From NCBI GenBank assembly GCA_944377405.1, contig CALWES010000004.1:62001-126000 (forward strand): a DNA stretch of 64,000 nt, in the 5' to 3' direction. Shown piece after piece: positions 16,563-24,504 of this stretch (positions are counted from its first letter, which is position 1; every line of letters starts with the position of its first letter). Position numbers and translations under genes: made by a program. A model generated the notes under the pieces. That model saw only the letters and a program-made list of their open reading frames with translations. It had not been told where the DNA came from and searched no databases. Source of the DNA: an uncultured Lachnospiraceae bacterium. Its GTDB lineage: Bacteria > Bacillota > Clostridia > Lachnospirales > Lachnospiraceae.

Positions 16563-17570
16563 ATGGCACTTATTTTACCTGAACACTATGATCCGAAGCT
16601 TACCGTACGGGAGACCCAGGACGCCATCAAGTACATCCGTGACACCTTTCAGAAGGAGTTCGGACGGGAGATGAACCTGGAGCGTATTTCCGCACCGCTT
16701 TTTGTGGAGAAGAATACGGGACTGAATGACGATCTGAACGGAGTGGAAAGAAAGGTCTCCTTTGACATCAAGGCCATTCCCGGAGATGTGGTGGAGGTGG
16801 TACAGTCCCTGGCAAAATGGAAGCGCATGGCCCTGTACCGTTACGGCTTCGAACCGGGGGAGGGCCTCTATACCAACATGAACGCCATCCGCAGGGACGA
16901 GGACCTGGACAACCTCCACAGCGTATACGTGGACCAGTGGGACTGGGAAAAGGTGATCCGCAAGGAGGAACGGACGGAGGAGACCTTAAGAAGTGTGGTT
17001 CAGACCATTTTCAAGGTGATCAAGCACATGGAGCATGAGGTCTGGTACAAGTATCCCCAGGCGGTCTATCATCTGCCGGATGAGATCTACTTTATCGATT
17101 CCGAGGACCTGAGGCAGCGTTACCCGGATCTTTCCCCCAAGGAAAGGGAGAACGAGATCTGCCGGGAAAAGGGCTGCGTCTTCCTGATGCGGATCGGAGA
17201 CAAGCTGGGGGATGGAAAGCCCCATGACGGACGGGCTCCGGACTACGACGATTGGCAGCTGAACGGAGACATCCTGTTCTGGTTCGAACCCCTTCACATG
17301 GCCCTGGAGATCTCCTCTATGGGAATCCGTGTATCGGAGGAAAGCATGGCGGAGCAGCTTCGGAAGGCCGGGGCTGAGGACCGGCGGGAGCTTCCCTATC
17401 ACAGGATGATCCTGGAGAAAAGGCTCCCCTATACCATCGGCGGCGGCATCGGCCAGTCCAGGCTGTGCATGCTGCTTCTGGGACGGGCCCATGTGGGTGA
17501 GGTCCAGGCAGGCCTGTGGCCTGAAGAAATGAGGAGGCAGTGCCAGGAGCACAACATGATCCTCCTGTAA
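16563..17570 (+). CDS. asnA: Aspartate--ammonia ligase
   Basis: Makes asparagine from aspartate, ammonia and ATP, giving AMP. 335 residues, close to the 330 of E. coli AsnA. It has the class II aminoacyl-tRNA synthetase-like fold; family stretches are [21 protein letters not shown] near residue 42, [22 protein letters not shown] near 71, and [15 protein letters not shown] near the end. The ATG at 16563 follows AAGGAG; a frame open from 16527 lacks such a site. It is probably co-transcribed with rluF. AsnA uses free ammonia, unlike AsnB. Confidence 0.96.
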   Translation: MALILPEHYDPKLTVRETQDAIKYIRDTFQKEFGREMNLERISAPLFVEKNTGLNDDLNGVERKVSFDIKAIPGDVVEVVQSLAKWKRMALYRYGFEPGEGLYTNMNAIRRDEDLDNLHSVYVDQWDWEKVIRKEERTEETLRSVVQTIFKVIKHMEHEVWYKYPQAVYHLPDEIYFIDSEDLRQRYPDLSPKERENEICREKGCVFLMRIGDKLGDGKPHDGRAPDYDDWQLNGDILFWFEPLHMALEISSMGIRVSEESMAEQLRKAGAEDRRELPYHRMILEKRLPYTIGGGIGQSRLCMLLLGRAHVGEVQAGLWPEEMRRQCQEHNMILL

Positions 17571-17595
17571 AGAAACGCAAGGAAATTGAGGGACG

Positions 17596-19203
17596 ATGAA
17601 TAAGAGAGGATTACGCAGGGGTGCTCTGACCCTTTTATGTACCGCCCTTCTGTTGGGGACAAATGTGACAGGCGCCCTGGGGGCAGAGGCTCTGCCGAAG
17701 GCCCCGGTAAAGGGAGTGACCTATGCGGGCCACGAGTGGGCGATCAATTTCTGGTCCACCGAGACAGAATATCTGGAGGAGGACCTTAGGCAGATCCGGG
17801 AGGATGGTTTCAATACCATCATCCTTTGTGTGCCCTGGAGGGAATTCCAGCCCTACCTGTCCAATTCTTTTTTTAACGACTATGCCATCACAAAGCTTCA
17901 GGAGATCTGCAGAGAGGCAGAGGAGCAGGGGCTTTCCGTGATGCTGCGGCTGGGATACAGCTGGGATTACTATGATAATTCCGATGTGCTGGCCCGGTAT
18001 GAGCGTCTGATCTGGGATGATACCTATCTGGACGCCTGGAAGGCTTACGCGAAGAAGATCTATGAGACCGTATCTCCCTATGCCTCCTACCAGGGAGCCT
18101 TCCTTACCTGGGAGGATTTCTGGAACTTCGTGGATAAGGAAAAGACCCTGCCGGGGACCTATAACGGCAGGAAGCTGGCTGAGAACATGGGTTTTCGGGA
18201 CTATGTGCTGAGCCACTATGATAGGGAGACGCTTCTGGAACTTTACGGGGAGGAGGATCTGGCAGAGGATCCTGAGTTCCCGGCTCCCGACAGCCCGGCC
18301 TACAAGCTCTTCTTTGAATGGTACGACCAGTGGCTCAATGAGCTGCTGCAGGAGACCCAGGAGGTGTTCCCGGGCCTCAGCATGGAATGCAGACTGGATC
18401 AGGACCCCTATCCCCTTCCCGACGGAAGTCTGGCAGGATATAATCACAGCGCTACCTTTCCCTGCGGAAGCGCGGCCTATAGCTCCGTCATGCTCTCTGC
18501 CAGCATGGGATATCCGGAGGGCATGGAGCTGAATGCGGTGGACACCGCCGCCATGAGCGCCCATCTGCTGTCCAATTCCGCTGCCTATGGCGGAAAGCCC
18601 GTATTCGTGGATCAGTTCCTATATATGGAGACCACTCCGGGCTATGAACAGCTGCCGTACCTTCCTGAGGAACAGGTCAACGATTATCTTACCAGGATGG
18701 GGGATGTGTTCCGCAGACAGACCATCGGCTACGGCATCTGGACCTATCGGGATTATGCGGACAGCGTGATCTATAATCCGGAGTTCGGACTGAAGCTGAA
18801 GGGCTGGGATACCATGGGAACTGTTTCCGTAACGGAGCAGGATGGAAGCCTTATGGCAAAGCTTTCCCAGGGAGCCTCCATCAGCCAGGACCTGTCCTAC
18901 CGGAATTATCTCAGCGAAGATAAGGTGATGTTCGAAGCCAGAGTCATTGCAGAGAGCCCCACGACCCTGACGGTGACCGTGGGAGGCATCTCCAAAAAGG
19001 TGACGGTCCAGGGAGACAGCCTTCTGGAACTGGAGTTTCCGGGGAAATCCGGAGAAAAGATCCAGATCCGGGGAGGAGGCCAGGTGCTTCTGGATAACAT
19101 CAAGCTCTATTCCCATCTGACGGAGGGAGGCATCTATGAGCTTCACGGAGAGCCGGGACCCTATCTGGAGGGGATCCGGGCCTGCAACGCCGCCATTGGA
19201 TAA
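17596..19203 (+). CDS. Secreted glycoside-hydrolase-like protein (TIM barrel plus beta-sandwich tail)
   Basis: A 535-residue exported protein with a signal peptide ending near ALGA (residue 29). From residue 45 it reads like a (beta/alpha)8 glycosidase: YAGHEWAINFWSTETEYLEEDL, DGFNTIILCVPWREFQPYL, LSVMLRLGYSWDYYDN, and FLTWEDFWNF, where Glu in TWED is a possible acid/base, and FVDQFLYMET late in the barrel as a possible second acidic site. Residues from about 415 form a beta-rich domain resembling a carbohydrate-binding module. No exact GH family was recognised and the substrate is unknown. The start ATG follows GAGGG. It follows asnA by 25 bases and is closed by a terminator. Confidence 0.7.
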   Translation: MNKRGLRRGALTLLCTALLLGTNVTGALGAEALPKAPVKGVTYAGHEWAINFWSTETEYLEEDLRQIREDGFNTIILCVPWREFQPYLSNSFFNDYAITKLQEICREAEEQGLSVMLRLGYSWDYYDNSDVLARYERLIWDDTYLDAWKAYAKKIYETVSPYASYQGAFLTWEDFWNFVDKEKTLPGTYNGRKLAENMGFRDYVLSHYDRETLLELYGEEDLAEDPEFPAPDSPAYKLFFEWYDQWLNELLQETQEVFPGLSMECRLDQDPYPLPDGSLAGYNHSATFPCGSAAYSSVMLSASMGYPEGMELNAVDTAAMSAHLLSNSAAYGGKPVFVDQFLYMETTPGYEQLPYLPEEQVNDYLTRMGDVFRRQTIGYGIWTYRDYADSVIYNPEFGLKLKGWDTMGTVSVTEQDGSLMAKLSQGASISQDLSYRNYLSEDKVMFEARVIAESPTTLTVTVGGISKKVTVQGDSLLELEFPGKSGEKIQIRGGGQVLLDNIKLYSHLTEGGIYELHGEPGPYLEGIRACNAAIG

Positions 19204-19220
19204 ATATGGATCAAAAAAAG

Positions 19221-19244
19221 GGAACCCTTCGGGGTTCCTCTTTT
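19221..19244 (+). terminator. Bidirectional terminator between two convergent genes
   Basis: GGAACCC (19221-19227), TTCG tetraloop, GGGTTCC (19232-19238), then TCTTTT. A run of A upstream gives a T run for the convergent minus-strand gene as well. Confidence 0.85.
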
Positions 19245-19265
19245 GATAGGTAAATATCGGTATGC

Positions 19266-19784
19266 CTATTCCATCAGCTTCCGCATGACGAAGCTGTAGA
19301 TCTCCTGACTTTTGTCCTTCCAGGCGTTGCAGAGCTGTGCAGCCTGCTTTTCCTCCGGAACGGAAAGCTCCAGAGCGATCAGGACGGTCTTCCCTTCCCG
19401 GACCTCACAGTGGATCGTGAAATCCTGATTGTCGGTCTCGTAATAGTCCGCAGTGGTCCCGGCCTCGGAACGGAGGCGGAACTTGTTCTCCTGCAGGTAT
19501 TCGTCCATGTCCGCCACGGCAGCGGCACCGATGTCGCTTCCGAAGAAGCTCAGGGTCTCCATGCCGTCGGAGGTGATCTCATAGCGGGTGGAACTGCCGG
19601 AGCGCCGGGCGCTGATCAGCTTGGAATCCATCAGCTCGGAAAGGACCTGCTGCAGGGTAAAATAGGTGGTATATTCCTTGTCCAGAAAGAACTGGCTGAG
19701 CTGGGAATTGGTGAGGGGAAAGTTCACTTCCTTCAGCATATATAGGACCATAAGCTTATAGAGTGTTTCCGGCTCCTGTATCAT
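19266..19784 (-). CDS. DUF4364 family protein, winged-helix regulator-like
   Basis: A 172-residue protein of the DUF4364 family common in Clostridia. The N-terminal 75 residues look like a PadR-type winged helix (LYKLMVLYMLKEVNFPLTNSQLSQFF, then a recognition-helix region and RYEITSDGMETL). The C-terminal half is a beta-rich domain of unknown role. The ATG at 19782-19784 follows AGGGAGGGAG. It is divergent from the DUF5717-like three-gene module, sharing a 138-base intergenic region, so it is a candidate regulator of that module; this is inference from position. Confidence 0.85.
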   Translation of the reverse strand: MIQEPETLYKLMVLYMLKEVNFPLTNSQLSQFFLDKEYTTYFTLQQVLSELMDSKLISARRSGSSTRYEITSDGMETLSFFGSDIGAAAVADMDEYLQENKFRLRSEAGTTADYYETDNQDFTIHCEVREGKTVLIALELSVPEEKQAAQLCNAWKDKSQEIYSFVMRKLME

Positions 19785-19834
19785 AGCGCTCCCTCCCTTG
19801 ATCTCTGATTCTTTATTATCTTACCATATTCCGC

Positions 19835-19863
19835 TTTAATTTAAAACTACAATGTGATAGAAT
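19835..19863 (+). promoter_or_regulatory. Likely promoter of the DUF5717-like module
   Basis: TTTAAT (19835-19840), 17 bases, TAGAAT (19858-19863). A short hairpin (CTGCCC with GGGCAG) lies in the leader just before the ribosome binding site. Confidence 0.4.
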
Positions 19864-19922
19864 AAAACAGAATTATGGGGGTCTCTGCCCTGAAAGGCGG
19901 GCAGGGCCAAGAGGACATTTTT

Positions 19923-22367
19923 ATGAAAGAAAAAATCAATCGTCTTGCAAAGGGAATCATGGAAAACGACCGGCCGGAAGCAGAGCTTTTTCCGGCTTCC
20001 TTTGATGAAGAAATCACTTTTGGAGAAAGCGGCAGAAGGGAGTTCCAGCTGCGGAGCAAAAACGGTATCGGCGTAAAGGGACTGTGCTATTCCGATAACC
20101 CCAGGGTCCTGGTGGAGGACGCCGTGATCACGGGAAACCGCAACAGGATCATCTTCCGGGTGGACCCCTCTTTCCTGAAGGAGGGCACGGTGATCTACGG
20201 CAGGATCTGCCTGATCACCAATGCGGGAGAGTTCACATTGCCCTATCGTTTTACCGCCACAGGGACCTCTGTCTATGACCGGAGGGAGGAGACGGAGGAA
20301 GAGTTTACGGTGGTTTCCGACAACGATCCCAGGTACCAGATCAGTACCGGCGGAAGCCTTACGGAGTTCCAGAGCTTCCTTCTGGAGAACCTGCCGGAGG
20401 ACGATGAGCTCCTTTCGGAGCTTGCGGCCCTTCTGATACGGGAGCAGCAGACGGATCTTTTTGCCTTCCGGGTTTACGAGGAGGCGGTAGCCCGGGATAT
20501 CAAGCTGACACGGCTTTATGAGTACTATATCTATGCCTTTCCCGATGACTTTACGGATCCGATCCCCAAGGAAGTCCTTCTTTATTTTTCCTATGACAAT
20601 ACCCTGGACCGGTATCTGAAGTCCGTGATATACAAGAACATCCTGACCCACTTCGATTCGGATTCCGAGATATACAAGCACTATGAACCGGAAATGCGGG
20701 ACTATGCCCTGCGCTCTGTCCTGAGAGGGAAGATCGACGATCGGCTGGCAGTGATCTATGAGCACATGATCTATCCGGATATGATCGACGAGCACATCGC
20801 CAGGATCCTTCCTGCAGTGCTGAAGACGGTTCTGATCCATTGCCCGGATATCCGCATGAGCAAGGTGGTGGTCCGTTATCCCGAGCTTCAGGGGGAGGAG
20901 ATCTACCCCATCAAGGACGGCAGAGCCTATGTGCCCCTTTATTTTCCGGAGGCAGAGGTGCTCTTTATGGACCACTACGGCAGATACTGCCGGGGCGTGC
21001 ACTACGAGAAGACTGCGGTCATGAACCGGCCGGAGCTCCTCAGACGTTGTTTTGAGCAGGACCCGGGTCATCCCATGGTACGGCTTTCCGCCGCCAGGGA
21101 GATCCTCCGGAAGGGCGTCTCCAATGAGCAGGAAATGGAGGTACTGCTGGATGTCATGAAGACCCTTCCCCTGCGGGAGAGCTTCCGGGAGAAGATCGCA
21201 GAGGCCCTCATCGACTTCGGCGGGTCCATGGAGTTTATTTCAGAGATCCATGTGGACCAGCTTTCCGGTTCCCAGAAGCAGAAGATCTTCCGGAGCCTGG
21301 TAAAGAACGGAGAGCCGGAGCAGGCCTATGCCATGATACGCCGCTACGGCCTTCTGATCGCAGAACACGACAGCCTGCGGGAACTGCTTCTGTCTCTGAT
21401 CAGAGAGGGCAGGATCCCCCAGGAGGAAAAGGAACTGCGGTTCTTCGTGTCCGCCTGCCGCAGGGTGTTTGACGAGGGAACCAGGGACAAGGAGCTTCTG
21501 TCCTGCCTGTGCAGGGTCTACGAGGGCTCCACGGAGGATATGTACCGGATCCTGGAGGAGGCGGAAAAAGCCGGCGCGGAAACCGACGGCATGGCAGAGA
21601 GGGTGCTGATCACAAAGCTCTTTGCAGACGTTCGGGAGCATCTGGACGAGACCTTTACGGCTTACCTGAAGGGACAGCCGGAGGAGCTTCTCCTGCGGGC
21701 CTATTTCACCGTCAGATGCAGCGATTATTTTGTGGAGGACAGGGAACTGCCGGAGCTTTTCTTTGAGGAGCTTCAGGGCTATCTGTCCGGGAAAAAGGAA
21801 TACGGAAAGCTTCCCAGCATTTACCTTCTGGCCTGGACAAAGCACTATGCCAGGGAGGGCTCCCGGAAGGACGGAGACCAGAAGTGCCTGGCAGGAAAGC
21901 TTCTGGAGCAGCTCCTTTCGGAGGGACTGACCTTCTCCTATATGAAGCGTCTGTCCGATGTGACGGAGCTTCCGACGGAATTCCTGGAAAAGAATTACAT
22001 CGAATATCACGGGGACAGACACAAAAGACCCCGTCTGTTCATAAAGATAGAGCCGGAGGATTCCGGCTACCACGAGGAGGAGATGCGCCGGATCTATCAG
22101 GGCATCTACCAGAAGGCGGTGCAGCTCTTCTCGGATGACGAGCTCCATTACCGGATCTATGAGGAGGATGCCTCCGGAGAACCGGTACAGGAAGGGGTCC
22201 TTTCCGGTAAGAACGGAGGAACGGAGGTTCCCGGCGGCCGCTACGGCCTTCTGGAGCAGATGGCCTCGGAGCTTGACAGGGAGGACATGAACAGCCTGAG
22301 GGAGCACATGTCCGGGTACATCCTGCGGGAAGAGATGAACCGGATCCTGTTCGATGTAAAGGAATAG
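19923..22367 (+). CDS. Large DUF5717-like protein, function unknown
   Basis: An 814-residue soluble protein with no signal peptide. The N-terminal 115 residues form a beta-sandwich-like domain (FGESGRREFQLRSKNGIGVKG, then VIYGRICLITNAGEFTLPYRF). Most of the rest (about 130-690) is alpha-helical and rich in Leu, Glu and Arg, like a helical repeat, and residues 690-814 return to mixed strands. It resembles DUF5717 proteins of Lachnospiraceae, which have no known role. The ATG at 19923 follows GAGG; an upstream frame to 19875 has no such site. The Hsp70-like gene follows after ten bases, so the two products are probably made together. Confidence 0.7.
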   Translation: MKEKINRLAKGIMENDRPEAELFPASFDEEITFGESGRREFQLRSKNGIGVKGLCYSDNPRVLVEDAVITGNRNRIIFRVDPSFLKEGTVIYGRICLITNAGEFTLPYRFTATGTSVYDRREETEEEFTVVSDNDPRYQISTGGSLTEFQSFLLENLPEDDELLSELAALLIREQQTDLFAFRVYEEAVARDIKLTRLYEYYIYAFPDDFTDPIPKEVLLYFSYDNTLDRYLKSVIYKNILTHFDSDSEIYKHYEPEMRDYALRSVLRGKIDDRLAVIYEHMIYPDMIDEHIARILPAVLKTVLIHCPDIRMSKVVVRYPELQGEEIYPIKDGRAYVPLYFPEAEVLFMDHYGRYCRGVHYEKTAVMNRPELLRRCFEQDPGHPMVRLSAAREILRKGVSNEQEMEVLLDVMKTLPLRESFREKIAEALIDFGGSMEFISEIHVDQLSGSQKQKIFRSLVKNGEPEQAYAMIRRYGLLIAEHDSLRELLLSLIREGRIPQEEKELRFFVSACRRVFDEGTRDKELLSCLCRVYEGSTEDMYRILEEAEKAGAETDGMAERVLITKLFADVREHLDETFTAYLKGQPEELLLRAYFTVRCSDYFVEDRELPELFFEELQGYLSGKKEYGKLPSIYLLAWTKHYAREGSRKDGDQKCLAGKLLEQLLSEGLTFSYMKRLSDVTELPTEFLEKNYIEYHGDRHKRPRLFIKIEPEDSGYHEEEMRRIYQGIYQKAVQLFSDDELHYRIYEEDASGEPVQEGVLSGKNGGTEVPGGRYGLLEQMASELDREDMNSLREHMSGYILREEMNRILFDVKE

Positions 22368-22377
22368 GGAGTTTGAA

Positions 22378-23622
22378 ATGATGAAAGCAGCAATCGGAAT
22401 TGATCTTTGCAGCGATTACACCGCCATACATATCCATGGAAACGAGGAAGCGGTGGTGATCCCTACGGTCATCTGCAGAGACAGGGATACAGAACACTTT
22501 TTTATCGGAGGAGAGGCCTACCGCAAGACCCTGAAGGGAGAAGGCATCCTGGTGGACAAGCTCCTTCGCCTTGCGGCCAGAAAGGGAACGGCCACCATCG
22601 GAGGGACCTGCTATGAGGGCCGGGACCTCCTGGCCATCTTTCTGAAGAAGGCGGTAAAAAGCGCCCTCAGGCAGCAGATCTCCGGAGAAGAAAAGGAAGA
22701 GCCGGAGATCGCGGAGCTTTGCCTTGCGGTATCCGGTACCCTGGAGGATGAGGATGGAGCCGTGCTCTATGCGGCGGAGGCCCTGGGAGTCCCCAGGGAA
22801 CACTTCCGGATCATCCGGCATACGGAGGCCATGATGTATTATGTCCTGAGCGGTGAAAAGGACCTTTACAACAATGATGTGGCCCTCTTTGACCTGTCGG
22901 AGGAGAAGCTCTTCTATTACGAAATGCGGGTCGTCCGGGGCATGCAGCGGGCAAGCGTCGTGGGAGAAGGAGAGCCCATGGACGAGAGCTTCAATATCGA
23001 CATCCTGAAAAACGAGGCGGGGCGAAAGCTGGGAGACAGCATCCTTCTGGGCTGCGCCGAACGCCTGATGGCAAAGGGAAATTACTCGGCCGTTTTTCTG
23101 ACGGGAAAGGGCTTTGAGGAGATCGACTACTTCCCTCAGTTCAAGGAATATATCTGCCGGCGCCGCAGAGTGCTGGCGGAAAAGGGGCTTTTTGCCATAG
23201 GAGCTTCTGCAGCTGCCTATGACAGGACCTGCCCGGAGACGGCCTTCCCCTATGTATTTATCTGCGAGTCCAGACTGCGCTGCGACATCAGCATGAATGT
23301 GGTGACCAGGAACCGGGAGGAGCGGCTGATCCTGGCGGCGGCGGGAGACCCCTGGGCAGAGACCAGGAGCCGTATCGAGCTGATCCCCTATCAACAGAAC
23401 TATATCGATCTGGACATCATGCCGGCAGACCGGCTGCGGAAGCCGAAGACCGTCCGGATCCCCCTTACGGGATTTCCGGAGCGGCCGGACAGATGCACAA
23501 GGCTTCTTGTGGAGCTGAGCTTCCCCTCTGCAGACAAGCTTCGGGTCGGGATCAGGGATAAGGGCCTTGGGGAGATCTTCCCGAAGACCGATGCAAGTAT
23601 TTATGAGGAGATAGATATCTGA
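22378..23622 (+). CDS. DUF5716-like protein with an Hsp70/actin-type ATPase fold
   Basis: A 414-residue cytoplasmic protein. The start AIGIDLCSDYTAIHIHG matches the first phosphate-binding strand pair of ASKHA ATPases. VALFDLSEEKLFYYEM near residue 170 sits where the second phosphate motif should be, but the usual D-x-G-G glycines are missing. FLTGKGFEEIDYFP near 240 resembles the adenosine motif. The order matches DUF5716 family proteins, which have no assigned function. The stop TGA overlaps the next ATG in TGATG, so translation of the third gene is coupled. ATP hydrolysis is doubtful because the second phosphate motif is degenerate. Confidence 0.7.
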   Translation: MMKAAIGIDLCSDYTAIHIHGNEEAVVIPTVICRDRDTEHFFIGGEAYRKTLKGEGILVDKLLRLAARKGTATIGGTCYEGRDLLAIFLKKAVKSALRQQISGEEKEEPEIAELCLAVSGTLEDEDGAVLYAAEALGVPREHFRIIRHTEAMMYYVLSGEKDLYNNDVALFDLSEEKLFYYEMRVVRGMQRASVVGEGEPMDESFNIDILKNEAGRKLGDSILLGCAERLMAKGNYSAVFLTGKGFEEIDYFPQFKEYICRRRRVLAEKGLFAIGASAAAYDRTCPETAFPYVFICESRLRCDISMNVVTRNREERLILAAAGDPWAETRSRIELIPYQQNYIDLDIMPADRLRKPKTVRIPLTGFPERPDRCTRLLVELSFPSADKLRVGIRDKGLGEIFPKTDASIYEEIDI

Positions 23623-24470
23623 TGGCTTTACTGCTGTGTACAAGGGATGCCAGGAACCCCTTTTATAATGAAAAACTGGATATCCGGATCTGGTCCCTGC
23701 AGGAGCTCTGCTATGTGATCTACAACCATCCCCTGCTGACCCTCCACGGATTTGTGACCCCGGAGCTGGCAGACTGGCTGCGGGATGAGCTTTCCATGGG
23801 CTTTCTGGCGGCCAGGATCCGGCAGCTGATGGCCTCGGCTCCCGGAGAAGGGGAAGAGGATCATACGGATGAGGCCCTGACGGCCATCCTCCGGGAGTGC
23901 AACTACTATACCCAGGGGGAGATCGAAGCCTGCCGGAAACGGCTGCGGGGCTATCGCAGCTGCAGCAGAGAAGACTATGCCCAGGCCCTGGGAACCTCCC
24001 TGTTCCGTCTGAGACGGTATCACATGGCCTATGACAGCTTTTCGGAGGCGGAAAGAGAGGTCTCCGAAAAGCTGGGAAAGATCAGCGGAAGGGAGCCTTC
24101 CGCGGAGCTTCTGAAACGCCGGGCGGACATCCTCTGCGATATGGCGGCGGCAAAGATCCAGCTTCTGGAGACGGAGGAGGCACTGGAGCTGCTTTCGGAG
24201 GCTGAAAAGGCAGCCACCTCCCAGAGAGGCGTCAGGATGCGCAGCCTTCTGCTTATGGAGGCCGGAAGGGAGAAGGAGCTTCCGGAGAGCCTGACGGACG
24301 AAGAAAAAAAACGGCTCTCGGAGGAAAGAGCGGAGGCAAGGAAGCGGGCCCTGGAGAGTCCCAGATACCGGGAGGTGAAGGATGCCTTCCTGCAGGATCC
24401 GGTCAGGAGACAGAAGACCTGCGGAGAGCTTCTGAAAAAATGGAAAAAAGAGTACAGGCGCATGAGCTGA
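23622..24470 (+). CDS. Helical-repeat protein of the three-gene module
   Basis: A 282-residue soluble protein. The first 35 residues (LLLCTRDARNPFYNEKLDIRIWSLQELCYVIYNH) look like a conserved folding unit; residues 95-210 contain helical pairs like tetratricopeptide repeats (YAQALGTSLFRLRRYHMAYDSFSEAE). The tail is a Lys/Glu/Arg-rich coiled-coil. No named family was recognised. It overlaps the previous gene by one base and precedes valS by 34 bases without a terminator. It may be an adaptor for the Hsp70-like protein, an inference from context. Confidence 0.65.
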   Translation: MALLLCTRDARNPFYNEKLDIRIWSLQELCYVIYNHPLLTLHGFVTPELADWLRDELSMGFLAARIRQLMASAPGEGEEDHTDEALTAILRECNYYTQGEIEACRKRLRGYRSCSREDYAQALGTSLFRLRRYHMAYDSFSEAEREVSEKLGKISGREPSAELLKRRADILCDMAAAKIQLLETEEALELLSEAEKAATSQRGVRMRSLLLMEAGREKELPESLTDEEKKRLSEERAEARKRALESPRYREVKDAFLQDPVRRQKTCGELLKKWKKEYRRMS

Positions 24471-24504
24471 CAGGCGCCGTGGCAAAGATAAAGGAGACCG
24501 AAGG

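Noticed and set aside
24471..24504. T-box leader for valS
   Set aside because: Only 34 bases separate valS from the previous gene and no T-box or specifier structure fits.
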